Shown: piece by piece, positions 9,978-49,524 of the stretch
How positions within the stretch are numbered: the stretch's first letter is position 1
Layout: every line of letters begins with the position of its first letter
DNA from: Notospermus geniculatus
Lineage: Eukaryota; Nemertea; Pilidiophora; Heteronemertea; Lineidae
Length of the DNA stretch: 64,000 bases
Reading direction: 5' to 3'
Assembly (NCBI GenBank): GCA_002633025.1
Contig: NMRB01001497.1
Span: forward strand, 87,919 to 151,918
The notes under the pieces: generated by a model
The model's input: the letters and a program-made list of their open reading frames with translations, nothing else
Told to the model about the DNA's origin: nothing
Database searches by the model: none
Translations under genes and position numbers: made by a program

Positions 9978-10702
9978 TAGTAGGGGAGCCAAGCCAGGAA
10001 ATAGTGAATAAAGGTTGCACAAAAAGATATACAATTGCTATTAACATTTTTTGGTAGGTATATCTGTTCTACATAAGAATTGGGAGGACTGCTCGGTCAT
10101 CTCTCTTGCGAACTCCTGTTATGGCGTTTTGAAGTTTTGGTACTGACTTCACCGTTGGGCTGGTGAACTCGGCTTTGTACAGGGCAGGGGGACCAATGTA
10201 CAGCTAACTTCTGAACGGTTGGATTTGGACCCTATAAATGTATTACCAACAGATAGAAACATGCTGCCTCTGAATCAGCCAAGGATGTTCTTAATTGTGT
10301 TTGGCAAGTGGAAATCACTTTTTGGGGTATTTGGCCCATTTTGCAATTTCTTATTATATAACGACTGAAAACATTTAAGACCATGCTTATTTGATTCACT
10401 GTCCCCATATTTCTATCTGTTAGTAATACATTTATAGGGTCCAAATCCAACCGTTCAGAAGTTACCTGTACATTGGTCCCCTTGCCCCTGTACAAAGCCG
10501 AGTCCACCAGTCCAATAGTGAAGTCAGTACCAAAACGTCAAAACGCCATAACAGGAGTTCGCAAGAGAGATGACCGAGCAGTCCTCCCAATTCTTATATA
10601 GAATAGACATACCTACCAAAAAATGTTAAGAGCAATTGTATATATTTTTGTGCAACCTCCAACCCTTATTTTGCACAATTCTGGCCTTTGGCTCCCCTAC
10701 TA
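9978..10702. mobile_element. 725-bp foldback MITE with TTA target duplication
   Basis: The element begins TAGTAGGGGAGCC and ends GGCTCCCCTACTA, flanked on both sides by TTA (9,975-9,977 and 10,703-10,705). Arms of about 270 bp or more are inverted copies of each other (for example CGGTCATCTCTCTTGCGAAC mirrored by GTTCGCAAGAGAGATGACCG), around a loop of roughly 100 bp. A three-base TTA duplication is typical of PIF/Harbinger-type elements. The element carries no transposase. Confidence 0.88.
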
Positions 10703-11094
10703 TTACCTAAATGGGTTTTTATGCCCATGCATTGAACCCTTCATTTCGGCGTTGGGGGGGTGGGTGGTGCATAGTAAATTAGGGTAGCCATGGTACAGAG
10801 CCTACGGCTGGCTTGTCCCGGTAGGCCTAGAGGCAAAAGATCAGTGGCCAAAGTTTAGAATCCCCGATAGGAAGTGACAAACTCCATGCACGAGCTTCGG
10901 AGCTCTCTTCATGGGCATGATCATTTTACTGTTTTTCCGCCAGGAAACTGCGTCAAATAATTAGGCCTAGGCCTACTGACAGTGTTCGGGGTGCCCATGC
11001 TCCATGCTACATGCATGACATCAACGGAAATCTGTTGCTCGATGCAGCTTAACTTTAGGCCTATGATGATAACCTACAGTTCATTCCACTTCTC

Positions 11095-11520
11095 AGTGGC
11101 GCGAGGTTTATCAACGATAGCTCCGCAACGGCTGGGTCAAATTTGACGAAACATACGTCAATCGACTTGTCTTTCTTGCCGGTATCTTTCTGCTATCTTC
11201 ATTTTTCGCGCAAGGCCGACATAACGGATCCCTTTCTCAAAACCCATTTCATTTTGTCATGGTGTTCAGTGCAGTTTACACGTGCGCGATGCATTGCGTC
11301 ATTTCAAAATGGCCGCAATTTCGGCCGTCAACACAAACTGTGATTTGTGAAGGAACTTTTTTCTGTCACGTTTTTCGGGAAAATGACAGTGATGATGGCT
11401 GTAGCGCCAGAAAAGACAAATTGATTGATGTGTGGTAGGCCTAGGCCTAGGCATGCTAGGCCCTATATCAAATTTGAGCCAGCCGTTGCGGAGCTATCGT
11501 TGATAAACCTCGCGCCACTT
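11095..11520. mobile_element. inverted-repeat element with GGCGCGAGGTTTATC ends
   Basis: AGTGGCGCGAGGTTTATCAA and GATAGCTCCGCAACGGCTGG at the left are mirrored exactly near 11,478-11,519. The unrelated core is about 340 bp and codes for nothing recognisable. Confidence 0.8.
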
Positions 11521-12389
11521 GGAACTGGAATGGAGAGTAGGCCTAATTTTGTCAATCGTCCTGTAGGCTGTTCAGTGTCGCCAGTGTTTTAATTTTTTGC
11601 GCGTTTTCCCCATTTTTGCGATATCGGATTTGGGCACCTGGGCACTGCTGATCGGGGATTCTATTCCCTGCCTCCTATGCCTGTGATGCATCATCCTCCA
11701 ACATGTCCAACCAGGCCAAGGCTAGGCCTAGGCCTAGGCCGCTGGCAATGCATGCTATTTGCTATACATGGTGTGCCGATCTGGATGACAGGAACGCTGC
11801 AGCAGCTGCGCAGTGCAGACGAGTGCACCACTGCACCATAGGCCCTACCATGTGCACTGACATGACTGACACTGTCTCTGGGTCATGCTCTGTGGACTGG
11901 ACTGCACTGGTTTCCTCATCATCATCAAAATTGACCGCCTACCGTTTATCTGTTTATTACAGGAGGTCGAATACAAAAGGAGAACCTCCCAGACGAGTCA
12001 GTTTTCCAGAAGATGTCACAATGATCAAGGATCATTGAACAATAGGAGCATTGTCCACCGGACGCACTCTCTACTCCACATGCATGACATGGCTGGACAC
12101 GACTGACGTACATTTGCACTGAACAAAACATTTCTGGGAACCGATGGGAAATTCGGAAGTGCAGAGACATCAACTCAATATTCCGGACAAAATATATCAA
12201 AAAAATACGCTATAATGAGGATATTCGTATTGAAAACATACTTTTATACTGCATTTTTGGATCATTTTGCAGTTGGAGTGGCCATATAGGGATCTTGTTC
12301 GCATTATTGCTGGTGTCATCACATTTCCAGATTTCCTCACCGGTCATAGTGATTAACACTTTCAACAAAAGGTGGCAGGAAAGTCGGTA

Positions 12390-12720
12390 GACTAGTTCTC
12401 TACCCTCGAGACGCTCCGCAAATACCAGTACAGCGGAGAGTAACGAGGGCAGGGAACCAGTCTAGTGTAACAGGATAAATTATCTCTACGAAAAATGTCC
12501 CCAGTGTCAAATAACAAAAGCCAATAGCACGTGAATGTCCTCTTGATAACGGCTGGCATGGTTAAAAGGGTAGATGCAGGCAGACAGACTTTGCACACAT
12601 GGAGCAAAACAAGACTGGCCAGTCTCATTGGTGGTAGACTGGTCCCCTGTCCTCAGGCTCGTAACGCTCCACAAAAAAACGTAGCCTTTCGAGGGCAGGG
12701 GACCAATCTATCTCATTGGA
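12390..12720. mobile_element. two related small palindromic elements
   Basis: Two hairpin-like blocks (about 12,390-12,468 and 12,640-12,720) share ends of the type AGACTGGTTCCCTGCCCTCG. They lie about 170 bp apart and may be ends of one larger element or two insertions. Confidence 0.55.
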
Positions 12721-12762
12721 ACAAAAGACATCCAAAAAACGACACACAAAATGATAGTACAA

Positions 12763-12895
12763 GTAAAGTTGTCTCTGCATTTCGCAAATCGATTTTCGAC
12801 CCCAAACGGGGTCTTCCTCAGACACACTGGAAAGTGCCTGAGGAAGACCCCAGTTGGGGTCGAAAATTTGCGAAATGTGGAGATGACTTTACTTG
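12763..12895. mobile_element. palindromic MITE (AAATTTGCGAAAT family), second copy
   Basis: Same family as 6,430-6,590. The arms contain GACCCCAAACGGGGTCTTCC and AAGTGCCTGAGGAAGACCCC, with a very short loop. Confidence 0.85.
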
Positions 12896-13477
12896 TACTA
12901 TCATTGGAACAAAAGAGATGGATCTTAAGTTCAACATAGATTTATTGAAAGTGTACATCTATTCAACATAGATCGGAGCACATGAATGATAGACGACATA
13001 GCTGGAGACAAGACTTACTTGGGGTTACAGCCTGACGACTTTAGTAGGCCTATGAATCAGTTAATCTGACTTGTAACCTCTTCCACCAACTAAGAAAATC
13101 AAAGTCCCTATGACAGAATAACTTACAGTGAAAATATAATATCTACATTTATTCATGTTGTTAAATAAATGAACAATACTCTATACAACAATATACAAAT
13201 CATACATTAATTCAAAATAAAGCCAATGTGTTGAAAGTTCCTGCAATAAAATATGCCTCCATAGAGAAATAATTCTTAATAATATAATGTAACACATATT
13301 GAGTTGACTATGGCTGGTGCAGTTTCATGGTATGCTACAGCCATCTAACTTAATTGCCCTAATTAAGTACTGTGATTAAGTAAAGCTATAAACATGACTG
13401 GCATTACATGGTGGCAGTCAGGACAAATAATTTTGAAAATCTCACAGGATTTTCAAAAACAGAGCATCCTCCTACAG

Positions 13478-13556
13478 TAGGGGTTTTTACCTCGCTCCTC
13501 TTCATGCGAGTGTATGAAGAGGAGCGAGACCAAAGCCCTGCTATGGGAGGATGAAA
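13478..13556. mobile_element. short palindrome
   Basis: CCTCGCTCCTCTTCATGCGA is mirrored by GTATGAAGAGGAGCGAGACC, with outer bases CCTCC/GGGAGG. Under 80 bp, likely a tiny MITE or a folded remnant. Confidence 0.6.
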
Positions 13557-13709
13557 ACAGAGAGACTTCCACATGATGTTCCAAGGTACACCAAGAATAC
13601 TGCACAGCAAGCTGACAATTTAAGTGCTCACTCAATATTCAGTGGTATCAGTCTCGAACATGAAGGTGTAATACTATTGTAGGGTTGAATCCCGCAGGTT
13701 GTGGTGTAT

Positions 13710-13980
13710 TTAAAGCCCCACAGTATTGAATTTTACGATATTTTCAAAAAGTTAGGAGAGTGCACATAGAGGTCCCACAGCCTCGTGAAGGTCCCCAAAA
13801 TGCTTGTCTGATACGCACTTCACAGAATCAAGGCCTAGTTTTCAGCACGCATCGGAAAAAACTGCAGGGAGAGCTCTAATGTATTCTGACAGAGCGTAGT
13901 ACATTTTACACTACGCTGACGTCGTGCAAGAATCGCAGCGATGATTTGCGTTTTTCACATTCAATACAGTGGGGCTTTAA
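13710..13980. mobile_element. MITE family D copy (AAAGCCCCACTGTATTGAAT)
   Basis: Ends AAAGCCCCACTGTATTGAAT and ATTCAATACAGTGGGGCTTT are perfect inverted repeats. Related, partly rearranged copies lie at about 36,733-37,278 and 62,704-62,993, with a fragment near 25,115-25,150. Confidence 0.85.
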
Positions 13981-14659
13981 GGTCAGACTGCTGGACAATG
14001 CCCATCCAACAGTCCCGTCATACATGGCCAACTATTTCATAACATTTTCAGAATATAATCAATATTAATACAGCTTACACGTGGATCAATAATTTTCAGC
14101 AGTTGGCCTTAAAGAGGCACTGTATTTCTTCCCTATCCTGCACTCAACATACCAGCATTAAGGGAGACCTCTATTGACAATGTTGTTAAACTACCACTTA
14201 TCAACCTCGCCCCATGTAGAGTAACTCTTGTTCCTAGGCTATCCACACGTGCATTGTATTGTAATCATACATTCTCCAACACTAGGGCGAAATGCAAAAT
14301 TGTTGACAAAAAGTGGCTCCCTCTAAATCTTCACTTCCAAAAAACTGAATGCAAAATCTGCCCATGTAAGACGGGATCACTGACCCAGTAGTCTTGAACG
14401 TTAGTTGTGGTGTTGATATTTTTGGTGACTGGGAGAGGGGAATGTGGATGGTAGTCAGCTGCCCTGCATTCAGAGAGACTTTAGTGAAAAGTCTCTCTGA
14501 ATGCAGGGAAGCTGACAGGGATCTGTGGTTATAAGTATTTATTAGCAAATGCAGATTTGTAGGGAAATGGAAGGGCTGGGGAGATATTCATCCTGCGACA
14601 AAACGTTTTCAGCAAAAAAAAATAAACAGAGAAACTGACACGTGAAAAAAATAAAAATT

Positions 14660-14738
14660 CCCATCGCAAGGCTCGAACCCGGCGCCCCGGATTCAGAGCC
14701 GGACGCTCTACCGATGCGCCAGCCGGCCACGTCATGAC
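14660..14738 (-). repeat. tRNA-like sequence (SINE head or tRNA pseudogene)
   Basis: On the minus strand the order TGGCGCATCGGTAGAGCG (A-box like), an anticodon-like arm with CTCTGAAT, and GCCGGGTTCGAGCC (B-box like) is seen. The anticodon loop has eight bases and the acceptor ends do not pair, so it is not a functional tRNA gene. A T-rich tail follows, as in SINEs. Confidence 0.55.
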
Positions 14739-15187
14739 GGTAGCTGCTCAATAAATGTTTATAAACATATCCCAGCTACTCAACATATTTTTATGTTAAT
14801 TAAAAATGACGTTGCAAATCAGAATAATCTTCCAAAAATCGCATTTTACAACATCCACAGAGCAAGTCCCCAGCAAATCTGTCAGCGTATCGCTACATAA
14901 TGTACCCATCTACGTTCACAGTCACTAAAAATGTGAACCAACCGTCCGGTATATTCCATCTGGACATTAGGTGCATATTTCCTATGAGTCCAGTTCTATT
15001 GATTGACCCGTGACAAGTCTTTGGCTAGCTTCGCTGTTGGCCGCTACGCGGCGCGTTGGGCCCTTGCGTCAAGTGGCATTCTGACATGGCAGGAATTACC
15101 CTCAGATTCAGCATACTAAAAGCACAGACACCCAAACACTACAGATATTTGGTGGTAAAACAATATCACAACATTTATGTGAGAGAA

Positions 15188-15595
15188 TAGCGAGGTTTAG
15201 CACCTTTCTGACTCCAACTCCGACTTCATCTACAAGAATGAATTGCAGTCCGCTATGGACATCCTTGATAAAAACGATTTGATAGACGTTTTCAATTTGT
15301 CAAACACCATAAATTGAAGGCAGAAAAATTTGACCTTGTAAATCGGAAGTGTGGATAAATAATGAATATTGGAGTCGTGATCCAAGTCGTAACGACTTGA
15401 AACACGACTATAATATTTGCGATTTGTGTGCAATTCTGATTACGAGTCAAAATTATTCTGCCACAAAGTTATGGCATTTTACGATTTGCAAACGTCTATC
15501 AAATCGTTTTTATCATGGATGTCTGCAGCGGACTGCAATTCATTCTCGTAGCTGAAGTCAGAGTTGGAGTCGGAAAGGTGCTAAACCTCGCTAAT
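15188..15595. mobile_element. foldback element with AGCGAGGTTTAGCACC ends
   Basis: AGCGAGGTTTAGCACCTTTC at the left is mirrored at the right (GAAAGGTGCTAAACCTCGCT with one difference). Arms of about 130 bp include the mirrored TGAATTGCAGTCCGC / GCGGACTGCAATTCA pair. Confidence 0.82.
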
Positions 15596-15739
15596 ATTAT
15601 TGTTCATCATACTGCTCTATCTTTGACCAGATTTTTGGGTCTAGAACTTCAGCAGACCCTGATATACATATAGTTAGTAGCAATGATTGTATCACAGTAC
15701 ATGTATTAATAAATAGCACTTACCTTATTTTGTGTGCTT

Positions 15740-15885
15740 AAGGCCCCTATTACATAGAAGTGTACGGTATACGAAAACGCCGGTTGACAATGGCTTCACG
15801 GTCATGAATCCATTTGAAGCCTTTGTTAACCGGCGTTTTCGTACACGGTATACTTCTATGTAATAGGGGGCCTTAGGAGATTTGT
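15740..15885. mobile_element. palindromic MITE with AGGCCCCTATTACATAGAAG ends
   Basis: Arms AGGCCCCTATTACATAGAAG and the near-exact reverse complement enclose the mirrored GAAAACGCCGGTT / AACCGGCGTTTTC pair. Flanks are TTA/TA, consistent with a short target duplication. Confidence 0.82.
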
Positions 15886-15904
15886 GACCTATCGCCACGA
15901 AATA

Positions 15905-16195
15905 CGGGAGCCACGGTGGTGTAGTGGTTCGGGCCTCCGACTAGCGGTCAGAGGATCCCGGGTTCGAAACCCGCTGCTGGCGTGAGACTTTGGGCAAGTC
16001 TCTTTGCCTTACTGGCCTCTCTCCACCCAGGTGTATAAATGGGTACCGGTCGGAAATGCTCAGATTGTATGCGCTGAATGAGCAGCTCATCTGAGTTCTA
16101 CTGAAAGGTTTCAGGATAGACTGGGGTTAAAGTGTGAAGTCGGATGACACCTCTACCGTTGTTGATATCAGACTATAAACCCAAACTTTAACTTT
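15905..16195 (+). mobile_element. tRNA-derived SINE, family 1
   Basis: Begins with a tRNA-like head: A-box TGGTGTAGTGGTTCGGGC and B-box GGGTTCGAAACCC. The body contains GAGACTTTGGGCAAGTCTCT and ends TAAACCCAAACTTTAAC. A second copy lies in reverse at about 34,277-34,575. Transcription by RNA polymerase III is expected for intact copies. No coding capacity. Confidence 0.9.
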
Positions 16196-17394
16196 TTAAC
16201 TTTAGAAATGAGTCCCAAATTGTCAGAATATGAACCAGAGTGAACCAAAATAACCACCAGGATATAAAGGAAGAAATAAATTCACTCAGGTTTCACAAAA
16301 TCAGACAACAGGCCAAGGTCTTCTGAAATTGACAAATATTTGGTTTCACCCTGCCAACCTCAGAGCGACTATGGCTCATTTTGTGGTGACGGGCCATATT
16401 TTACCTTGACAGCAAAGCAGAGAGCCACAGGCCACTGAACACACCAATCAATACAGAACCATTGAAAATATGTGGGCAGCTGGCTGCAACAAGGTCATTC
16501 ATTGTGCAGGGCAAACACTTCAGTTTCCACCCCAAACAACTGCACATCATTTCAACAATGTTTTGAGTGCTTATCACAATCAGAACACATCTACATGTTG
16601 ATTCAGGCACATGAACTCATTTGCCCCAGAGTCCAGCAGACGACATCTTCTGTCAAAGTTTTCTCACATCCTATTGTATCGATTGAAAAATATTTGAAGA
16701 AACATTATTCCTGTGAAAAATCTGGAGAATGTTTCTTCAAATTCTTTCCATTCTATTTCAAAGGCTTTTAGAAAACTTCAACAGAAGATGGCGTCTGCTC
16801 AAATCACGGGCAGATGAGTTAGATGTGAAGTCATCATCAAATAACATCACACAGAAATCTATCGTTGCTGAGCTGATGATGAAGTTAACAGACCATACCA
16901 TCTCAGCATACCGTATTATGACTGGATGAGACATTTGTAACCCTAATTAAGTACCATTGAACAATGGGGTTGTAGCCATTCTTTCTCTATCATTAGATGG
17001 CGCTGCGACCGTATCAACTTTTCCACTGTGACGTTGTATGGAACGTCAACGATCACACTACTGTGACGTTGTGACTTCATGCTCGCACCTTGTATTGCCA
17101 CTGAGATGACGTCCTAAAGACAATGAAAAGGCCTGATACGGTCACAGGGACATCTTTCCGTGGAGAAGTGGCGATAACCACATTACATTGCCAAAGATTT
17201 ACCGAGTACATCAACGCGCTTATCCCCACATGTCCAAAAAATGTAAAGCACCAACGAAGTCCACTTGTATATCCTTTTATCTTCTTGATCATCGGCTATC
17301 TTAATTTTTTCATCACGGATTTGGCACTTTGTTACGTTCCAATATACGCAGAAGAACCGATGCAGTCTTCCACACATCACTCCTTTAGAATAGG

Positions 17395-17560
17395 AGCAGT
17401 CAGCCACGTGTATTGCCAAAAGATGGCAGCAAAGTTCTAGCGGACCAATACACAGGAAAATCCACATGATTGGTGCTCGATCAAGAATGAATGTGTCCGC
17501 TATATGCATTGAATTGGGCCGTAGTGACACCTATTGGTCAACTCGCTGACAGCTCCTATT
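17395..17560. mobile_element. MITE family with GGAGC(A/T)GTCAGCC ends
   Basis: Contains TATTGCCAAAAGATGGCAGC and TCGCTGACAGCTCCTATT. Copies lie at about 33,760-33,945 (same orientation) and 43,822-44,010 (reverse). The terminal repeats are AATAGGAGC-type. Confidence 0.78.
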
Positions 17561-17821
17561 GGTCATTTCCATGTTTACTTTGTAAACAAATTCGTTGTAC
17601 TGTTCTGTTGAACTGATGACGGTTCCCTGGCAAGAAGGCTTGAAGGGTTTGACGGACACATGCCAATCATTTTAATCCTAAATGCCCACCTCTCACTCCT
17701 CGTTAACGAATACACATCATTGGTCCATTGGAAACTATCACATGCACATAAAAATACTTGCACTGAACACGACATTGTGAACTTAATCTGGTTCAAAACC
17801 AGCCCTGGAGTAACTAACATA

Positions 17822-45624
<27,803 letters not shown>

Positions 45625-46815
45625 GGTGTGCTTCGATGCGCACGGAGAACACACAAATCGGCGTTTTATGGGTTGATTTTCATCAATTTTTAGGAAAATA
45701 GATGCCCACGTCCACCATTTTTGAAGTAGGCCCTAGTCTCGCGCACACACCCTCGTTACAGTTTCACGGCCCACTCTGGAATCTGTGCAAGTTGAGCGAA
45801 TTTTATCACAGTTAGTAAATGAAAAATCATAAACAACAACAAAATATGTTTTCAGTAACAATATAGACTCTATGCAAGTAGGCCTAAACTAAATATTTAC
45901 ATTTCGTACGAATTGTCTATTTTTCATGTCTGAGAATGAACTGCTGGATTCATCTAATTTGCATATCAGAATGAGAAATCATGAAAATCGATGAATAACT
46001 CCAAATTCATGACGTAATATATAATTTGCATATCAAAATGAGAAATCATGAAATCGATGAGATTCGCAAAGGTACTCTATTTATAGACGGGGAATCCCGC
46101 TGGAATTCTTTTTTGTTTTGGTCGTTTTGTTTCAGAACACCGTTTCCATAGGGGCTGCTGTCAACCATCCTACATAATACAAACCTGAAAAGGGAACGAA
46201 AAAAGACTTTCAGGGGGTGCGTTTCGCCTCGACATTTTGCATGAATAGGGATATTACGCACTATCCTGATGCAATAGATGGTCCAATGTGGAACTTTATT
46301 GATAAATGGGGAAGTCTTTCTGGGAATTGTCGGTATTTTGTTCGTGAAAGTTGTGGCCTCCTCCCCAACTGCCCCGAGGACAGCCCCCCCCCCCCACACA
46401 CACACACATCCACAATTCTTGGGGTTATCTGACCCTCGCCATGCACCAGAGATTCCACTCACCAAGGACAAACAAAAATCTCCTCGTGTCACATGGGTCC
46501 TGTAGGCTTCATGGCGAAAAAAGCTGGCTTGCAGGCTTAGGAACAAGTCTACCAGGACAGACACCAGTCTCAACTCAGCAATCCACAGGTGCTGCAATGA
46601 TCCAAATGTGAGGAAAACAATGACACAAACACAATAGGTTTTATCCCCTATCATATTTATACAGGTACCGGTACATGAATAATCAAACCAAGAATCGATC
46701 AGAGATACACGTTTTCATCAAATATACAATAAGTTCAGGGCTCACTGAAATTTCACTGATATTTCAACATTTTAATATGAGCCTCTGCCCGGGTAACATG
46801 ATACAAGTAGGCCTA

Positions 46816-47288
46816 GCCCAGCCAGCCTGCAACGTTGGCCCGACGTTGGCTGTACCCGGGCAAACACTGGCCAACATTGGCAGTTTTTGCCAACCTTGGG
46901 GCCGTGTTGGTCCAGCATTGGCTAGCACTGGCTAGCATTTGTTTTTTTTCCAACCTTGGCGTGGCGTTGGCCCAACATCGGCAAGATTTATTGTTTAGGC
47001 GAACTGCCAAATGCTGGTCTAGCGTCGGCCCGACAACGGGCCACGACGGTGGTCCCCAGGTGGCATACAAGCATAAGAATGAAAAAAAAATATGAAATTG
47101 ACAAAGGACATCACTTTTCTTTAGCCAGTGTTTGCCAGTGTTGGGCCAAGGTCAAGCCGGTGTGCACGATGACGTCGGGCCAACACTGGCAAACATTGGG
47201 CTGACTTTTGCCGACGTTGGCCCAACGTTGTAAGCCGACTTTGGCCATTGTTGACCAAACATTGGCCCAAGGTTTTGTGGCCGGCGGG
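46816..47288. repeat. TTGGCC/CAACGTTGG-rich insertion present only in copy 1
   Basis: About 470 bp of degenerate words such as TTGGCCCAACGTTGG and GCCAACATTGG in both orientations. It is absent from the matching site in copy 2 (61,208), where GTAGGCCTAG runs straight into GCTACTACAG. Confidence 0.85.
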
Positions 47289-47514
47289 GAGGCTACTACA
47301 GCATAAACTAAAGATACCGGTACCGTAATCATTAAATTATAAAGTTATTTACAAATTTTGCTCAGATGATGACTGAAACCACAATTACTGTTTTTGACCA
47401 ACAAACTTGGGAAAAAATAAGAAATGTGACTGAAAGAGAACCAACATTGTTACCTACTGAACCCATACCTCCCTAAGGCGCAGGCTTTCTTCCATCCAGC
47501 CAAAAGTCCAGGGC

Positions 47515-47612
47515 CCTTAAGGTGGAATAAACTTATTCCAGGTACAGCTTCACGTTATAACGTTTTTAGATTGTACCTGGAATAATCTTATTCACCTTAA
47601 TGCATACGGGCC
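47515..47612. mobile_element. hairpin MITE with GGGCCCTTAAGGTGGAATAA end
   Basis: AGGTGGAATAA...TTATTCCAGGTACA is mirrored by TGTACCTGGAATAATCTTATTCACCTTAA. It lies in copy 1 only; the matching copy 2 site carries a different hairpin (61,764-61,860) at a nearby place. Confidence 0.75.
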
Positions 47613-48181
47613 CAGATGTTAGGCATGAGGCCAGGCCTTCCACAATCAACAACAGGGTTTTGACAGCCAAAATGACCCAAAATTTTCAAACTTCAGTGAC
47701 ACTTTAGAAATGAAACAAGCTGAAAGGAAAAACCTCACATTCTGGAAATGTGTCCCAAGAAATCTGGTAAGTCCAGATTATCAGGTTAGCATGATGATCT
47801 AAATGGTACATTGAAAATCAGTGTATATGAAAACATGATGAACACAAAAATACACATGAATACCAGCAGAAATATATCACTGATACCAGGTTCATGTTAC
47901 AGGTAGGTTACATGTACGCACAACACACGTATTTAATATTTCAAAAAAGTCACAAGAGCACAAATTTGTACATACTTCATTCAATCACTGGATCTGCAGC
48001 TTAGAGTCAAAAACCTCGAGTTATGGTTAGAAAATTAAACAATGACAAATTCTTGGTCATAGTGAGGTGAGGTGAGGTGTTTTTTGTTGTAAGGCTTGGA
48101 AATAAATGTTCAATGCAACACTTCAAGACTTTGAGCATTTCAAAAGATCTGAAGATTATTAATGTCACCAATAACCATGGT

Positions 48182-48325
48182 AGTGAACACCTCTATTAAG
48201 GACACCAAAGTTCAGTCCCAAACTGATCATTTCTACTCATTTTGACCTCTATAATCAGGACACCTCTCAATTGAGGACACCAACTACCAGTCCCGAAGGT
48301 GTCCTTAATAGAGAGGTTCCACTGT
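48182..48325. mobile_element. hairpin MITE with CACCTCTATTAAGGACACC ends
   Basis: GTGAACACCTCTATTAAGGA is mirrored by TCCTTAATAGAGAGGTTCCAC. The corresponding copy 2 site has a family B MITE instead. Confidence 0.78.
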
Positions 48326-49084
48326 GTATGCTTTGGACTCACACATGGCAATATTTTCTGAAAAGAGCAACGTTCTCTTCATACTGAAACCAAACAACTG
48401 AGGACAATTTTAAATGGCTTTCTCAATTCTGAAAACTATAGCTTTAGCTATTGTTTGCAAAGCAGAATACAAATAGGCCTACCTTAGAGTTAAGGAGGCT
48501 TCTAGAATACGGCCACCTCACAAAACTTCTTGAATGCTTTCCAGTGAATACACATACTGAAAGATTTGACCCATATGAGGTCCATTATTTTCTACAGAGC
48601 TTTAAATGATGTGTTATTTGATAGGGCCCTACATCTATATGTACAATTGATTTGAAAGAATATACAACACCAAAATCGCAGTTGTAAGGTGTCACAGAGA
48701 CCTGGCTTTGCCACCGGGATCCTCCTCAAAAATTATATCAAAAGCGTTAGTGGTCAGGACTTGGATTCGTAGATATCAACATCCTGCTGTGTGGTCAGCA
48801 ATGCATCACCAACAGGAGAAGCTGGACCTCAGCAATGCCAGTCCTCTGTAAGGTCACAGAGACCTGGCTTTGCCACACTGCAACAATGCCGACCGAGCGA
48901 TAACATCGTCAATGGACAGACAGTAGGATGAACTGATGGACGAATGCCACAGGGGACGACAATACCCCTCGGGCCGAGGGGTAAAAATGGATTTTTCACA
49001 TTTATTATTTCAAATTCCCCTCCAAAATGGCAGAGAGGAGACCAGAAAAAATCAGACAAACTTATGTTCCAAGCTCAAGTATAT

Positions 49085-49350
49085 CATTTACATCATCTTT
49101 GAATATTTCATGCATGTTTGATTTTTATTTTTCCCTCCTACAACTTCATTTACATCATCTTTGAATATTTCATGCATGTTTGATTTTTATTTTTCCCTCC
49201 TACAACTCATCATCATTAAAACATGCTCTGAAGACAAGGGTATCGTGGCCACCCGTACAATTGGTGATTTTTATTTTTCCCTCCTACAACTCATCATCAT
49301 TAAAACATGCTCTGAAGACAAGGGTATCGTGGCCACCTGTACAATTGGTG
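49085..49350. repeat. two short tandem duplications
   Basis: CATTTACATCATCTTTGAAT...CTCCTACAAC (about 62 bp) occurs twice, then an 85-bp unit with TTTTTCCCTCCTACAACTCA and ACAAGGGTATCGTGGCCACC occurs twice. It lies just past the end of the ZZ array. Confidence 0.88.
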
Positions 49351-49524
49351 ATGTTTATTTTTATTTTTATTCCTCCACCTACAATTGATTTTTGACAGTT
49401 TTGCCCGCTAAACAGAATTAATAATTGGAGTGGCCTTAGGAAATATGTCAGTAATAGTCCTGAACTCTCTCTCTATCACCAGGACCCCTTCCTACCTCTC
49501 TAACATCTTGGCCTCTTTAATCTT

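Larger units (their letters stand above)
6279..17821. other. intergenic region between NBEAL 3' end and MGAT5 5' end
   Basis: I find no protein-coding exon here. The interval holds the presumed MGAT5 promoter side and a crowd of inverted-repeat elements: about 6,430-6,590, 7,588-7,890, 7,905-8,120, 8,165-8,305, 8,757-9,123, 9,978-10,702, 11,095-11,520, 12,390-12,720, 12,763-12,895, 13,478-13,556, 13,710-13,980, 15,188-15,595 and 15,740-15,885. It also holds a tRNA-derived SINE (15,905-16,195) and a family C MITE. Stretches such as 6,600-7,560 and 12,960-13,400 are AT-rich with no recognisable content. Confidence 0.8.

Noticed and set aside
9628-10047. 139-codon minus-strand frame
   Set aside because: It runs across a G/C-run-rich repeat and into the foldback MITE, with no recognisable domain.
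14660-14738. Functional tRNA gene
   Set aside because: The anticodon loop is eight bases and the acceptor stem does not pair, so it is a SINE head or pseudogene.
45625-45654. NBEAL start at the first ATG (MCSPCASKHT extension)
   Set aside because: Not excluded, but the second ATG matches the start of other NBEAL proteins better, so the CDS is given from 45,624.
46046-46654. 202-codon minus-strand frame upstream of NBEAL
   Set aside because: Its counterpart in copy 2 (about 60.6-61.1 kb) is broken by indels, composition is not protein-like and it matches no family I know.
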